From: Sphingobacteriales bacterium JAD_PAG50586_3
GTDB lineage: Bacteria > Bacteroidota > Bacteroidia > CAMBQF01
Direction: 5' to 3'
Assembly (NCBI GenBank): GCA_023213195.1
Contig: CP096135.1
Location: 2,538,842 to 2,602,841 of the forward strand
DNA: 64,000 nucleotides
In this document: positions 7,690-18,443 of the stretch, one piece after another
Numbering within the stretch: the first letter of the stretch is position 1
Layout of the letters: each line of letters begins with the position of its first letter
Made by a program: the position numbers and the translations under genes
The notes under the pieces: model-generated
What the model was told of the DNA's origin: nothing
Database searches by the model: none
What the model saw: only the letters and a program-made list of their open reading frames with translations

Positions 7690-10600
7690 ATGAAATTTAA
7701 GCTTCTCCAACGTCAGAAGGTAAAGCAACAAATGAAGATGAAAGCCAGGCTGGTAATTGCCGCCTCGGTGTTTGCTTTCTTCACTGTTGTAGTGTCGCTC
7801 ACATTTATATTTAATATAGGCGATGTTAGGAGTATGTTTGCCCAAACAGATAGCGTAGACCGCTACTGGGTTGGCAACTCTGTTTATACCAGCAGCTTTG
7901 ACAACCAATGGGAAACCGATGCTTGGCAACTTGTTAACGATAATGGTACAGGTAGCTGGGCGCTTGGTGGCGATGGTACGGCAACTATTACTGTAGATAA
8001 CTCGGCGGGTGGTTACGCAAGCTCACTTAAACACTCTTACGATGGTGCCCCACTATTATTAACACTTGATAAAATTAACGGACGTTTAGATTTAAACGTA
8101 ACAGGTATTACAGGAGGCCGCACAACGTTTTCTGTAGATGCCGAACAATACGATGCTAACAACAACTACCTTTCTACCATTACGGTTATGCACCCTGCAG
8201 CTTACTGCGGGTATTTTGTTATGTTATTTGGCGATGTTTCTAATTGGCACGCCAATGCAACTAAAGTACGCTTTGTTGTTAACGTGGCTAACACATCTAG
8301 CACGCAGGGGTCGGTAAGTTTTAATTATTTCTCTTATTCTAACGGTAGCCTAGATTGGAAAAACCCTGCTAACTGGGCAGCTTCTGCCGGTGGTGCAGGC
8401 GGGCAAAGCGTACCTACTGGGTCTGATGTTGCTGTTTTTAACGGTAACAACACAGGTACCTGCAACCTAAATGGCCCGCTAAATGTGGGTGGTATAGTTA
8501 TGGAGTCGGGCTATAATGGCATGATTCTTCAAAACGCTAACGAAGTTACTATAGGTGCTAATGGTTTAACAATAAACAACGGCACATTCCAGAGCGGTTC
8601 TGCTAATATTACAATTAATGGTCCGCTAAACATTACCAGTGCAACATCTACCTTTAGAAGCAGCACATTATTGCTAAATCTAAACGGCGATTTTAATATG
8701 ACTGCCGGTACGTTTACACATAACAATGGCCGTGTGGTTTTAGGCAACAACTTAACATGGACAGGCTCTGCAACATTAAACGAGTTATACATTAGCGCAA
8801 CAGGTACTAAAACATTCAACTTTGCTACAGGCTCTACGGTTACTGTAAACGGCACATTTGCAATGGAAGGCGCTGGCAGCATTATAGCCAATGGCGATGG
8901 TGTTATTGCCGTAAAAGCAGGCCTTATAAATACCAATACAGGTTTAAACGGTGGCGGTACTGCTACCATACTGGTAAACGGTACAGGTGCACAGGCACTA
9001 ACCGGTAACTCTACCATTGGTCAAGGCCGTTACCCTAAACTAACGTTTGATAAAGCATCGGGTACGCTTACAGTAACCAATACCGTTTCGGTAGGCAATA
9101 ACTTTACCTATGTAAAAGGTGCTACCGTAACTACAGGCTCAACATTTGCCTTTGGCGGAAGCAACCTTACTATAGATGCGCAAGGCACTACCGCTAATAT
9201 GAACTTTAACAATGTGCAGGTTGGCAGCAACACTGCTACTACAGCAGGCATATTTACTGTTGGTGGTACGTTAGATATTGCCAGCGGTGCAACACTAGAG
9301 CTTTCAGGTTTTGATGCAACTGTAACAGGCAACACCACATCGGCAGGTATACTTAAAACTATCAGTGCTACAGGCAACAAAACCTTTGGCAACCTTACCA
9401 TCTCTGCCGGTGGCTCTTGGGATGCATCAGCAGTTGACGAAGAATTTAATATCAACGGTAACCTGGAGAGCTACGGAACATTCTCTGCCAGCGCTACAAC
9501 AGGCACCAGCAGCATGTACTACCTAAAAGGCAATGCAAAAGCTATTCGCGGTACATTAAGCATACCCCGCATAGAGATTGATAATGGTTCAAACAACGCA
9601 TCGTACACAAATTATGGCAGCCTAACGGTATCTACATCGCTACGCGGTGTGGGGGCACACTTGCCCAGGGCGACAGTGCCATGCTACGTTTGGGTATTTT
9701 ACCTAACGTTAATGATATGAGCTTAACTACGCTTAACGCTTCGGCTACAGGCAATACGGTTGAGTATAACTTAAATACAAACCAAGGGCAGGAAGTATAT
9801 GGTACTACGTATTTCCATACTATTTTCTCAGGCTCAGGCGCTAAAACATTACGCGCTGCAACTACTGTAAATGGCAACTTAGCTATAAGCGGTGCTGCTA
9901 TACTAGACGTATCAGCATCTAACTACCTGTTAAACATTAAAGGCAACTGGACAAACAGCAGCTTACCGGGCAGCAGCCTTGCGCCGTTTAACGCACGCAC
10001 AGGTACGGTAACCTTTACTGGTAATGCCCCGCAAACTATTACATCGTCGGCCTACGCAGGTGGAAACAGTTTCTACAACCTCACTTTTAACAATACAGCT
10101 ACCAGCATACCGCAAATACTTATTGCTAATGATGATAATGCTACCGGCACACTTACTTTAACTGCCGGTAATATAGACTTAGGCTCTACTACATTTACCC
10201 TTGGCTTTTCAAGCACTGTAAAAGGTACATTAGTACACACCGCGGGCTATTTCTTAAATGGTACGTTTAAACGTTGGTTTAACACCACAGCGGTTACTTT
10301 GGGTAACGTAGCAGGGCGTTTCCCAATAGGACATAAAGAAAATGCTACCACCGTTCGCGACCGTAGCGTTTACCTTGGCGGTACTGCTATTATTGGCGGT
10401 ACTATGCAGGCGCGCCACGCCAATGCAACAGGTAATTTCGATTTTGTAGCTCCTTTCCAAGATAATGGTACCATTGTAGATGTGCGCCACAACATGAGCT
10501 GGATTACTGCCGTTGGCGATGGTTTAGATGGTAGCGCGTTTCAACTGCGTATTTCTGCCGAAGGTATGCCGGGTGTAAACAACGCCGCCATGTTGCGCAT

Positions 10601-11318
10601 TGTTAAACAGAATGGTGCAGCGCCGGGTACTTCTATATCGGGTGGTGGCACAACATCAAATCCTTATGCTAACAAGCAAGGCATGGGCCCATCGGGTATG
10701 AATAATACCTTCTACATGGGTAGCTCGTGGAATACAAACCCACTGCCTATTACCTTACTATCGTTTACCGCCGTGCCGGATGGCAACCGCGTTAAGTTAG
10801 ACTGGGTAACAGCATCAGAAGAAAATAACGATTTCTTTACTATTGAGAAAAGTAAAAATGGTGTTGATTTTGTTGAGGTGCTACAAAAAGCAGGCGCGGG
10901 CAACAGCAATACAAATATTGCTTACAACGATTTTGATAACGACCCATACGCTGGAACATCATACTACCGCTTAAAACAAACCGACTATAACGGTCAGTTT
11001 AAATACTCTAACATGGTGGCGGTAGAGTTTGCTACCGTAGATCAGGATATTGAGTTTAACATATTCCCTAACCCGGCCAGCTCTTCCTTTGGCGATGTGG
11101 TACAGTTTACCATGAACACCGAAGATATGGATGAGCAACCGGTAGTTATTAATGTACTGGATATGTCTGGCCGCATAGTGGCTACGGTAAACCAGCGCAC
11201 CAACCGTTCTATACTACAGGCAGAGGTTGTACAATCGTCAAACCTTAAACCGGGTATGTATACTGTTGTTGCCGTAATAGGTAAAAAACAAATTACCAAA
11301 AAGCTAATTATTAACTAA
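7690..11318 (+). CDS. Giant secreted beta-repeat protein with T9SS type A sorting domain (frame broken at 9651-9655)
   Basis: About 1,210 residues when the frame is restored. A long N-terminal signal/anchor (hydrophobic about 25-45) precedes DRYWVGN. The body is rich in Gly, Asn, Thr and Ser with many short beta-strand repeats (TITVDN, NLTINN, GNFTY types), as in parallel beta-helix adhesins. The last ~85 residues are a T9SS type A tail (IFPNPASS ... GRIVATVN ... LKPGMYTV ... KKLIIN), which sends proteins across the outer membrane and is then cleaved. The frame from 7690 ends at 9720; adding one G to the G5 run at 9651-9655 gives GTLAQGDSAMLRLG and joins the second frame. A cysteine-poor extracellular protein, function unknown; it heads the surface-protein region. 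TACTTTTA at 7640-7647 is the likely -7 element. Confidence 0.88.
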
Positions 11319-11793
11319 GAGTAAAACCAACCAATAATAAAGTAACCACACAAACCAACCTGTTTAAACACTCTGCTACGGTTAACCACAGCCGTAGCAG
11401 GGGAGACCAGGAAAAAGTAAATTTTTAAAGTAGAAATAAGCAATCCTTAACCCAAAAAAACTATCGGCAAAAAATCACGCTCCAAGCGTGATTTTTTGTT
11501 TTTACTAATCAATGCTGGCTTACTACAGCAACTGGTTGTTCATACAAATATTAATTGGTGGGTTTAAATTATAAAATTGAATTTTTTGCTTATCAATACT
11601 ATCATTAATCAATTCCCTTACATATAATTTAAAATTGATAAAATTTATAACGTTCTATTAATCAGTTTTATAAAGATGTGTTTGTGTGTATGGTTTTATA
11701 AAACTTACATGGGTAGATAGTACATACCCAATTAATGTTTCGCCTTTAACAGCACACATAATTTTACGGTCAGTAAATTTAAAACCACCAAAA
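11319..11793. other. Intergenic region between T9SS gene and first collagen-like gene
   Basis: 475 bases, AT-rich. It holds a hairpin without T-run (CTGCTACGG / CCGTAGCAG at 11373-11400), a terminator at 11469-11502, CCTTACA at 11616-11622 and the promoter-like TAATTTTA at 11759-11766. No gene is supported. Confidence 0.6.
11469..11502 (+). terminator. Rho-independent terminator after the giant T9SS gene
   Basis: AAAAATCACGC / GCGTGATTTTT with loop TCCAA, followed by TGTTTTT. The A-rich 5' arm makes it able to act on both strands. Confidence 0.75.
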
Positions 11794-13923
11794 GTGAAAG
11801 TAGCAACCACCACATCAGTAAAAGCCATAATTATATCTGGCTTAATGTTCTTTTTGCTAATACGGCAAACGCCCAGTTGGTAAGTTTAAACTTAGATGGT
11901 TCGGCCCCCAACACCAATGCCCAGCTCGATATTAAATCGACAGGCTTGCAAGGTAAGGGCCTCTTAATTCCGCGTATGACAGAGGCACAACGTACCTCTA
12001 ACTTATCAGTTATAGGCGGTTTGGTAAACCTATTAGGCCAGCTACATGGCGGCCCTGCTCAAGGTTTACTTGTTTATCAAACAGATGGGGCACAAGGCTT
12101 CTATTACAACACCAGTACAACATCAACCCCCAGTTGGCAATATTTAGCGCCAAACGGTTCAGGTTCTGCCGGTCCAACAGGACCAACAGGAGCTGCCGGT
12201 GCTACAGGAGCTGCCGGTGTTGCTGAGGCTTGGCTAACAGGCTCGGGCGCACCTACAGGTGGTCAGGGCATTGTTGGCGATTGGTACTTCCGTACATCAA
12301 ACAGCCAGATACTTGAAAAAACAGGTAGCACTACCTGGACCAGCCGTGCTACCATTACAGGTGCAACTGGCGCAACAGGTCCAACTGGTGCAGCCGGTGC
12401 CGCAGGAGCAGCGGGTTCTGCCGGGGCTACAGGCCCTACAGGTGCTGCGGGTGCTTCTTCTGCCTGGTATAGTGGCAATGGCAACGTTGGTAATGGACAA
12501 TATAATGTTGGCGATTGGTACCTACGCACAAACACTGGCGATGTGTTTGAAAAAACAGGCAGCTTGCAGTGGACCTTGCGCATGAATATTATGGGACCAA
12601 CCGGACCTACAGGTTCTGGTGGCTCTGGCAGCGGTTGGGCTTTAACAGGCAACGCAGCGTCTAGCGGTAACTTTTTAGGCACTACAAATTCACAACCCCT
12701 ATTGTTTAAAGTAAACAATACTACTGCGGGCTATCTTGGCTCGTCAGACTATAACGCATTTTTTGGCCCTGCTGTAGAATATAGCGGTGGCGGCACCTAC
12801 AATACAGGTATTGGTTACGATGCTACTATATATGGTTCTATAACACACTCTATTGCTATTGGTAGCGGTGCGCAGGTACAACCAGGCAGCGGCAGTACAG
12901 AAGATATTGCCATTGGCAAAGGCGCAAATGTAACCGGTGGTAGCGCGTTCTCATATTCATTAGCCATTGGTTCTGCTGCACAAGTGCAGGCAAGCAATGG
13001 TATTGCTATAGGAAAAAGTGCCAACGTAAACACCCAATACGGTATGGCTATTGGCGATGGTGCCACAGGCACAAAGCAACAACGCTGGCATGGCTATTGG
13101 TCGTAGCAGTTATGTAAACGTTGCCGATGGTATTGCCATTGGAACATCAGCACAATCGCAGGGTACCGGTGCTATTGTAATTGGTAAAAGTGCATATTCT
13201 AATAGTGTTGATGCAATTAGTATAGGTGTGTCGGCACAGGCACAGGGTACCAACTCTATTGCACTTGGCGAAGGGGCCAGTGTAAACCAAACCAGTGCAA
13301 TTGCTATTGGTAGTGGCACAGGTAGTAACACAACACAGGCACAAGGGCAATATTCTATTGCTTTAGGTTACAGAGCTTATACCAGCGCAACAGATGCTAT
13401 TGCCATAGGCGACTATGCCCGTGCACAAGGGGCCAATGCCTTAGCTATTGGTGCTAATACATACAATGGCAACGCAAATACCATATTAATTGGTAACTCT
13501 ACCCATACTACTGTAAACTTAAACGGTTCAACATCTACCAGCTATGCTTTGCAGGTAGGTACAAGCAGCAGCAATGGTAATGGCGCATACCTTACCAAAG
13601 GTGGTGTGTGGACCAACGCATCAGATATTAACTTAAAAGAAGATTTTGTTTCTCTTGATGGTAATGAGATATTAAATAAAGTAGCCGACCTTGATATTAC
13701 AAAATGGAGGTATAAAGGAACGGACGAATACCACATTGGCCCAATGGCACAAGATTTTTACTCTGCATTTAATGTAGGTAACGATGATAAGCGTATAAGC
13801 AGCATAGACCCTAGCGGCGTAGCATTGGTAGCTATACAAGCGCTTAATGATAAAGTTGAACAACAACAAAAAACTATTGATGTACTGCTTAAGCAATTAA
13901 CAGATTTACAACAAAAACAATAG
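11794..13923 (+). CDS. Collagen-like fibre protein with YadA-head-like repeats and S74 chaperone tail (frames broken near 11865 and 13073)
   Basis: Start is taken as GTG at 11794, giving a signal peptide (SVKAIIISGLMFFLL) that, with one base added near CTAATACGG, runs into NTANAQLVSLNLDG. Domains in order: a conserved ~115-residue N-terminal module; G-x-y collagen repeats (GPTGPTGAAGATGAAG) interrupted by two ~45-residue W-L/Y-x-G...VGDWYxRT...W modules; a long run of ~14-residue YadA-head-type repeats (SIAIGSGAQV, IAIGKGANV, MAIGDGAT and others) forming a left-handed beta-roll in known trimeric adhesins; and at the C-terminus an S74 intramolecular chaperone domain (DINLKEDFVSL ... YHIGPMAQDF) with a terminal coiled coil. 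One extra G at ACAGGCAC near 13067-13069 causes the break at 13106. All pieces are trimer-forming, so a trimeric surface fibre that self-trims its chaperone is inferred. Confidence 0.82.
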
Positions 13924-14243
13924 TGTTCATGATTAATCTGCCGGATGGATTGTTAAGTTCAATCCGTCCGGTATTTTTAATGGCTTGTTTAAAAAACTAA
14001 TACTGTCTATATAAAGCCATTATCACAAATATTAATTAGCTGCTTACATTGCCCTTACATTATTCTAAAACAATATTTACTTTCTGAATGCCCTATTAAT
14101 AAAGGTTTTCTTCCTTTGCAGAGTTGTTTTTAATCAAGCAAACACCTACAATTCTTACCCGCGTAACGCACGCCCGTTTGTTGGCTATACAAGTTAATCA
14201 GCACAAATAATTTTACCCCTGATAAACAGCCAACCAACACAAA
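13924..14243. other. Intergenic region between first and second collagen-like genes
   Basis: 320 bases. It holds the terminator at 13940-13978, CCTTACA at 14053-14059 and TAATTTTA at 14208-14215, the same two elements in the same order and spacing as before the other collagen-like genes. No gene is supported. Confidence 0.55.
13940..13978 (+). terminator. Rho-independent terminator
   Basis: CCGGATGGATTG / CAATCCGTCCGG with one T-G wobble and loop TTAAGTT, then TATTTTT. It lies 19 bases after the stop of the YadA/S74 gene. Confidence 0.75.
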
Positions 14244-16652
14244 ATGAAAACCACATTAACTTTAAAACTTGTTTTTACAACAGCGTTGCTACTAACGCTT
14301 GTACAAACAAAGGCCCAATTGGTAAGTTTGAACCTGGATGGGTCGGCCCCTAACACCAATGCCCAGCTCGATATTAAATCAACTGGCTTACAAGGCAAGG
14401 GCCTTTTAATTCCGCGTATGACAGAGGCACAACGTACCTCTAACTTATCAGTTATAGGCGGTTTGGTAAATCTATTGGGCCAGCTACACGGTGGCCCTGC
14501 GCAAGGTTTACTTGTTTACCAGACAGATGGTGCCCAAGGCTTCTATTACAACACAAGCACTACATCAACCCCCAGTTGGCAATATTTAGCGCCAAACGGT
14601 TCAGGCTCAGCAGGCCCTACAGGTCCTACAGGTGCTGCAGGTATTGCCGAGGTTTGGTTAACAGGCTCGGGCGCGCCCACAGGCGGCCAGGGCAATGTTG
14701 GCGATTGGTACTTCCGCACATCAAACAGCCAGATACTTGAAAAAACAGCAGGTTCAACATGGACCAGCCGTGCTACTATAACAGGTGCAACGGGAGCTAC
14801 AGGTGCCGCTGGTTCAAATGGTTCAGCAGGAGCAACAGGTCCAACTGGCGCTGCTGGTTCAAATGGTTCAGCGGGAGCAACAGGTCCAACTGGCGCTGCC
14901 GGTGCAGTTGGTGCAACAGGTATTGCCGAAGTTTGGTTAACAGGTTCTACGGCACCTACAGGTGGCCAGGGTTCTGTTGGCGATTGGTACTTCCGCACAT
15001 CAAACAACGAGATTTTAGAAAAAACAGCAGGTTCTACATGGACTAGCCGTGCTACTATAACAGGTGCAACGGGAGCTACAGGTGCCGCTGGTTCAAATGG
15101 ATCAGCGGGAGCAACAGGCCCAACAGGCGCTGCAGGTGCAGTTGGTGCAACTGGTATTGCCGAGGTTTGGTTAACAGGCTCGGGCGCACCTACAGGTGGC
15201 CAGGGTAATGTTGGCGATTGGTACTTCCGCACATCAAACAACGAGATATTAGAAAAAACAGCAGGCACAACTTGGACCAGTCGTGCTACCCTTGCAGGTG
15301 CAACGGGTGCTACAGGCCCTGCCGGTGCTGCAGGTGCAGATGGGGCCACAGGAGCATCTTCGGCTTGGTATAGTGGTAATGGCAACGTAGGCAATGGGCA
15401 ATACAATGTTGGTGATTGGTATTTACGCACCAGTAATGGCGATGTGTTTGAAAAAACAGGCAACCTGCAATGGACATTGCGCATGAACATTATGGGCCCA
15501 ACAGGTCCAACAGGCCCGGGTGGCTCTGGCAGTGGCTGGGGCTTAACAGGTAATTCATCTACCAACCCCGGTACTAACTTTATTGGTACTACAGATAATA
15601 AAGATTTTGTAGTTAAAACAAACGGAACAGAACGGATGCGTATACTATCTGATGGTAAAATTGGTATAGGAACAACTTCGCCCACCAAGGCACTTGATGT
15701 TGTGTTAAACTCATCGGGTACCAATGTGGTAAATATTAGAAATACCAATGCAGCAGGGTATTCTTCTATTGATTATTTTGACCATACCGGTAACCAAATG
15801 TGTAATGTGGGTTATTCAAACTCATCGGCAGGTGCTTATGCAGGTACTATGTATTTTGCTACTAATGCTGATGTTGATATGACCTGGGCTCATAATAATA
15901 CAGAAGTAATGCGTTTGGCAACAGGTGGAATGCTGGGTATAGGTACATCTAGCCCAAGCGAGAAACTAGATGTTATAGGCCACATTAAAGCAGGTGCAAC
16001 TACTGACCAGGAAGGCGGCCAATTTATGTTGGCTGAACCAAGTTTAGCAGGCACAGGTAGCTGGGTTATGGATAATTTCTTTTCGTATGACGGTGGCAAC
16101 AAATTACGTTTTTGGAACGACAGAACAGGAGTTAACCCAATTACTATCCTTGATAATGGCCATGTGGGTATTGGTTCATTTGATTGGAATGAGCAACCAT
16201 CAACAGACTTACATGTACAAGGTAGTGTTCGTATAGAAGATGGAACACAAGGAGCAGGTAAAGTACTTACTTCTGATGCTAATGGTAATGCTACTTGGGC
16301 AACGCCAAGCTCAAATGCGCCCAATATTTACTCATCTACCTCGCAAACTTTATCAGGAACATCAAACAATAACATAAGCTTTAGCTCTGCTGGTTATATT
16401 AAATTTAACAGTGGTAGCTCTAGCAACTTCTCTATTACAGGTTTTTCAGCTGGGGTTGACGGACAAATTTTGATTCTGCAAAACGTTGGCACAGGTAACA
16501 TGACTGTAAGAAACCAAAATAACGGTTCTAGTGCGTCAAACCGTATTGTAACCAACACCGGCTCAGATGTTGCAACCACTGGCACAGGTACCATAACATT
16601 AATTTACGATGGTACACAAAGCCGTTGGGTTGTAATAAGCGTAGTTCAATAA
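14244..16652 (+). CDS. Collagen-like repeat surface protein, second paralog
   Basis: 802 residues in one uninterrupted frame. Signal peptide about 1-25 (LVFTTALLLTLVQTKAQ). The next ~115 residues are essentially identical to the preceding paralog. Then come three nearly identical modules (IAEVWLTGS ... GDWYFRTSN ... EKTAG ... TSRATITG) separated by G-x-y collagen stretches such as GATGATGAAGSNGSAG, and a fourth variant module (SSAWYSGNGNVGNG). The C-terminal third has phage-tail-like segments GIGTTSPTKALDV and GIGTSSPSEKLDV and a beta-rich end. No T9SS tail is present, so the export route past the outer membrane is unclear. The S74 and YadA parts of its neighbour are missing. Role as a trimeric surface fibre is inferred. 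Confidence 0.85.
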   Translation: MKTTLTLKLVFTTALLLTLVQTKAQLVSLNLDGSAPNTNAQLDIKSTGLQGKGLLIPRMTEAQRTSNLSVIGGLVNLLGQLHGGPAQGLLVYQTDGAQGFYYNTSTTSTPSWQYLAPNGSGSAGPTGPTGAAGIAEVWLTGSGAPTGGQGNVGDWYFRTSNSQILEKTAGSTWTSRATITGATGATGAAGSNGSAGATGPTGAAGSNGSAGATGPTGAAGAVGATGIAEVWLTGSTAPTGGQGSVGDWYFRTSNNEILEKTAGSTWTSRATITGATGATGAAGSNGSAGATGPTGAAGAVGATGIAEVWLTGSGAPTGGQGNVGDWYFRTSNNEILEKTAGTTWTSRATLAGATGATGPAGAAGADGATGASSAWYSGNGNVGNGQYNVGDWYLRTSNGDVFEKTGNLQWTLRMNIMGPTGPTGPGGSGSGWGLTGNSSTNPGTNFIGTTDNKDFVVKTNGTERMRILSDGKIGIGTTSPTKALDVVLNSSGTNVVNIRNTNAAGYSSIDYFDHTGNQMCNVGYSNSSAGAYAGTMYFATNADVDMTWAHNNTEVMRLATGGMLGIGTSSPSEKLDVIGHIKAGATTDQEGGQFMLAEPSLAGTGSWVMDNFFSYDGGNKLRFWNDRTGVNPITILDNGHVGIGSFDWNEQPSTDLHVQGSVRIEDGTQGAGKVLTSDANGNATWATPSSNAPNIYSSTSQTLSGTSNNNISFSSAGYIKFNSGSSSNFSITGFSAGVDGQILILQNVGTGNMTVRNQNNGSSASNRIVTNTGSDVATTGTGTITLIYDGTQSRWVVISVVQ

Positions 16653-17002
16653 TCACCATATCTCTCAATTGTTTTCAAGTCCCGCCACCGGCGGGACTTT
16701 TGTTTAATACAAATTGATGTTCACATTGATAATAACTAGAAGAATACCGCTGCCATGCATAAAAACAAAGGGTATAATCCTTTAAATAAATGGGTTGTAG
16801 AATAAAATAGCTACACTGCCTTACATGCAATAGCAGTTAACTGAAAATTAAATTGTTGCGGAAACAGTTGTAAATACTATAGGTTTGAAAAAAGTGGCTT
16901 TCAAAAAAACTAAATTTCTTACAAGCGTAAAGCATACCTTACTCTTGGTTATTAAAAGCATTTACTACGTATAATTTTACCACTGCATAGCTAAAATATG
17001 TT
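16653..17002. other. Intergenic region between second and third collagen-like genes
   Basis: 350 bases, AT-rich, with the terminator at 16677-16705, CCTTACA at 16819-16825 and TAATTTTA at 16972-16979. No gene is supported. Confidence 0.55.
16677..16705 (+). terminator. Rho-independent terminator
   Basis: AAGTCCCGCC / GGCGGGACTT with loop ACC, followed by TTGTTT, 24 bases after the stop of the second collagen-like gene. Confidence 0.8.
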
Positions 17003-18364
17003 ATGAAACCAATGCACAAAAATATTATCCGCGTAACACTAATAACAGCCATACTATATGTGCTGTTTACACAAAGGCTATCGGCCCAGGCCGTGGGTAT
17101 AAATAATGATGGTTCTGCGCCAAATGCAAATGCTATGCTCGATATTAAATCGCCTACTAAAAACGGTAAGGGTTTATTAATACCACGCATTACACAAAAG
17201 CAACGTTTAGAGCCTGCTGCCCTTGGTGGGCTGTTAGATGAGAACGGCGCTTTACGCGGAGGCCCGGCGCAAGGCCTTATAGTATATCAAACAGATGGCC
17301 GTGAAGGGTTTTATTATAATACAAGTACAGATGCAATGCCTAATTGGTTATTAGTAGCATCGGTAGGCAGCACAAATAATAACAATAACGGTACCAACGG
17401 CCCATCCGGTTCTCAGGGCCAACAAGGGGTAACAGGCACCACGGGAGTAGGCTCTGCTTGGATAACAGGCCCCGCTGCCCCAACAGGTTCTCAAGGCAAC
17501 CAGGGCGATTTTTATCTACAACAAAACAACGGCTTATATTACAAGAAAACCAGCGGAACAGCTTGGACACAGCAGGGTAGCCTTATGGGCCCCGCAGGTG
17601 CAACAGGTCCAACAGGTGCCATGGGCATTACAGGTGCTACAGGCCCGGTAGGTGGCATAGGCGCTACAGGAGCAACAGGCCCGGCCGGTACAATGGGCGT
17701 AGGTGCTGTAGCCGGTAACACTCCGTTTTGGAATGGTACAACGTGGGTGCTAAACAGCAGTAACCTATTTAATAATGGTGCTAACATAGGTATAGGCACC
17801 GCAACCCCTGCCGAAAAATTAGACGTAGCAGGTTCAATAAAATTTACAGGCCCATTAAAACCCGACGGCAACGCAGGCGCGGCAGGTCAGGTTTTAGCAT
17901 CAGCAGGCCCTTCGGCCCCTCCGGTTTGGGCATCGGCATTTACAAAAAACAACTTGTATATAGACTATAGTACAGGTGGCGCTATAACCAATACCACATT
18001 TGCCAATGTACCGGGCTTAACACGCTCGCTTACCTTAAAAGCAGGCGATAGGGTGTTGCTGTACGCAACGGGCGGCATGGCTGCCAATGGCACAGTATAC
18101 ACATCGGCCGATATTGGTTTTTGTGTAAACCAACAAGACCTTATGAATGGTGGCTACACCAAAGCATCGGTAGATTATGCTGGCTCGCGCTTTGTGCCTA
18201 ACGCAAACTGGACATTGATGGGTCATTACGATGTGCCTGCCGATGGTATGTATGTGTTTAGTGTTCGCACCAAGCAAAGCTCTCCATCTAACGGTACAGC
18301 TACTGTTGGCGGAGATAATACTACAGTGCTTCAGTCTACCATGATGATACAAGTATTGAAATAG
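17003..18364 (+). CDS. Collagen-like repeat surface protein, third paralog
   Basis: 453 residues; a second in-frame ATG at 17012 is equally good. Signal peptide to about residue 30 (LFTQRLSAQ). The N-terminal module is homologous to, but clearly diverged from, that of the two upstream genes (for example GKGLLIPRITQKQR versus GKGLLIPRMTEAQR). It has one inserted W-module (SAWITGPAAPTGSQGNQGDF), short collagen stretches (GPAGATGPTGAMGITG), a GIGTATPAEKLDVAG segment and a unique C-terminal ~150-residue beta-rich domain (LKAGDRVLLYATGG ... VPADGMYVFSV) that resembles C1q/TNF-type jelly rolls in layout; that match is by eye only. Probably the oldest paralog. Confidence 0.82.
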   Translation: MKPMHKNIIRVTLITAILYVLFTQRLSAQAVGINNDGSAPNANAMLDIKSPTKNGKGLLIPRITQKQRLEPAALGGLLDENGALRGGPAQGLIVYQTDGREGFYYNTSTDAMPNWLLVASVGSTNNNNNGTNGPSGSQGQQGVTGTTGVGSAWITGPAAPTGSQGNQGDFYLQQNNGLYYKKTSGTAWTQQGSLMGPAGATGPTGAMGITGATGPVGGIGATGATGPAGTMGVGAVAGNTPFWNGTTWVLNSSNLFNNGANIGIGTATPAEKLDVAGSIKFTGPLKPDGNAGAAGQVLASAGPSAPPVWASAFTKNNLYIDYSTGGAITNTTFANVPGLTRSLTLKAGDRVLLYATGGMAANGTVYTSADIGFCVNQQDLMNGGYTKASVDYAGSRFVPNANWTLMGHYDVPADGMYVFSVRTKQSSPSNGTATVGGDNTTVLQSTMMIQVLK

Positions 18365-18443
18365 GGTATAATTAATTAAAGAATGAATAGATAAATAGAT
18401 AAAGGATTAACTAATAATTACCAATTACTAATTAATAATTAAA

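Noticed and set aside
8529-9017. Long minus-strand frames opposite the giant T9SS gene (also 9108-9455).
   Set aside because: Shadow frames caused by Thr/Asn/Gly-rich repeats; no promoter, no domain.
11373-11400. Hairpin CTGCTACGG/CCGTAGCAG as a riboswitch or tRNA-like element.
   Set aside because: Only a single short stem without conserved loop; no known family fits.
12100-15540. Repeats that could be mistaken for a CRISPR array or tandem-repeat locus.
   Set aside because: The repeats are in frame, encode G-x-y triplets and W-modules, and have no regular repeat-spacer layout; no cas genes nearby.
14546-15748. A 400-codon open frame on the minus strand opposite the second collagen-like gene, rich in Pro, Ala and Val.
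   Set aside because: It is the mirror of the G-x-y repeats: glycine and threonine codons read backwards give Pro, Ala, Val without stops. No start signal or homology; the plus-strand protein has signal peptide and domains.
11794-16652. Prophage tail-fibre genes, suggested by S74 and GIGTTSP-type segments.
   Set aside because: Each protein has a signal peptide and no other phage structural, lysis or integration genes are nearby, so a cellular surface protein is more likely.
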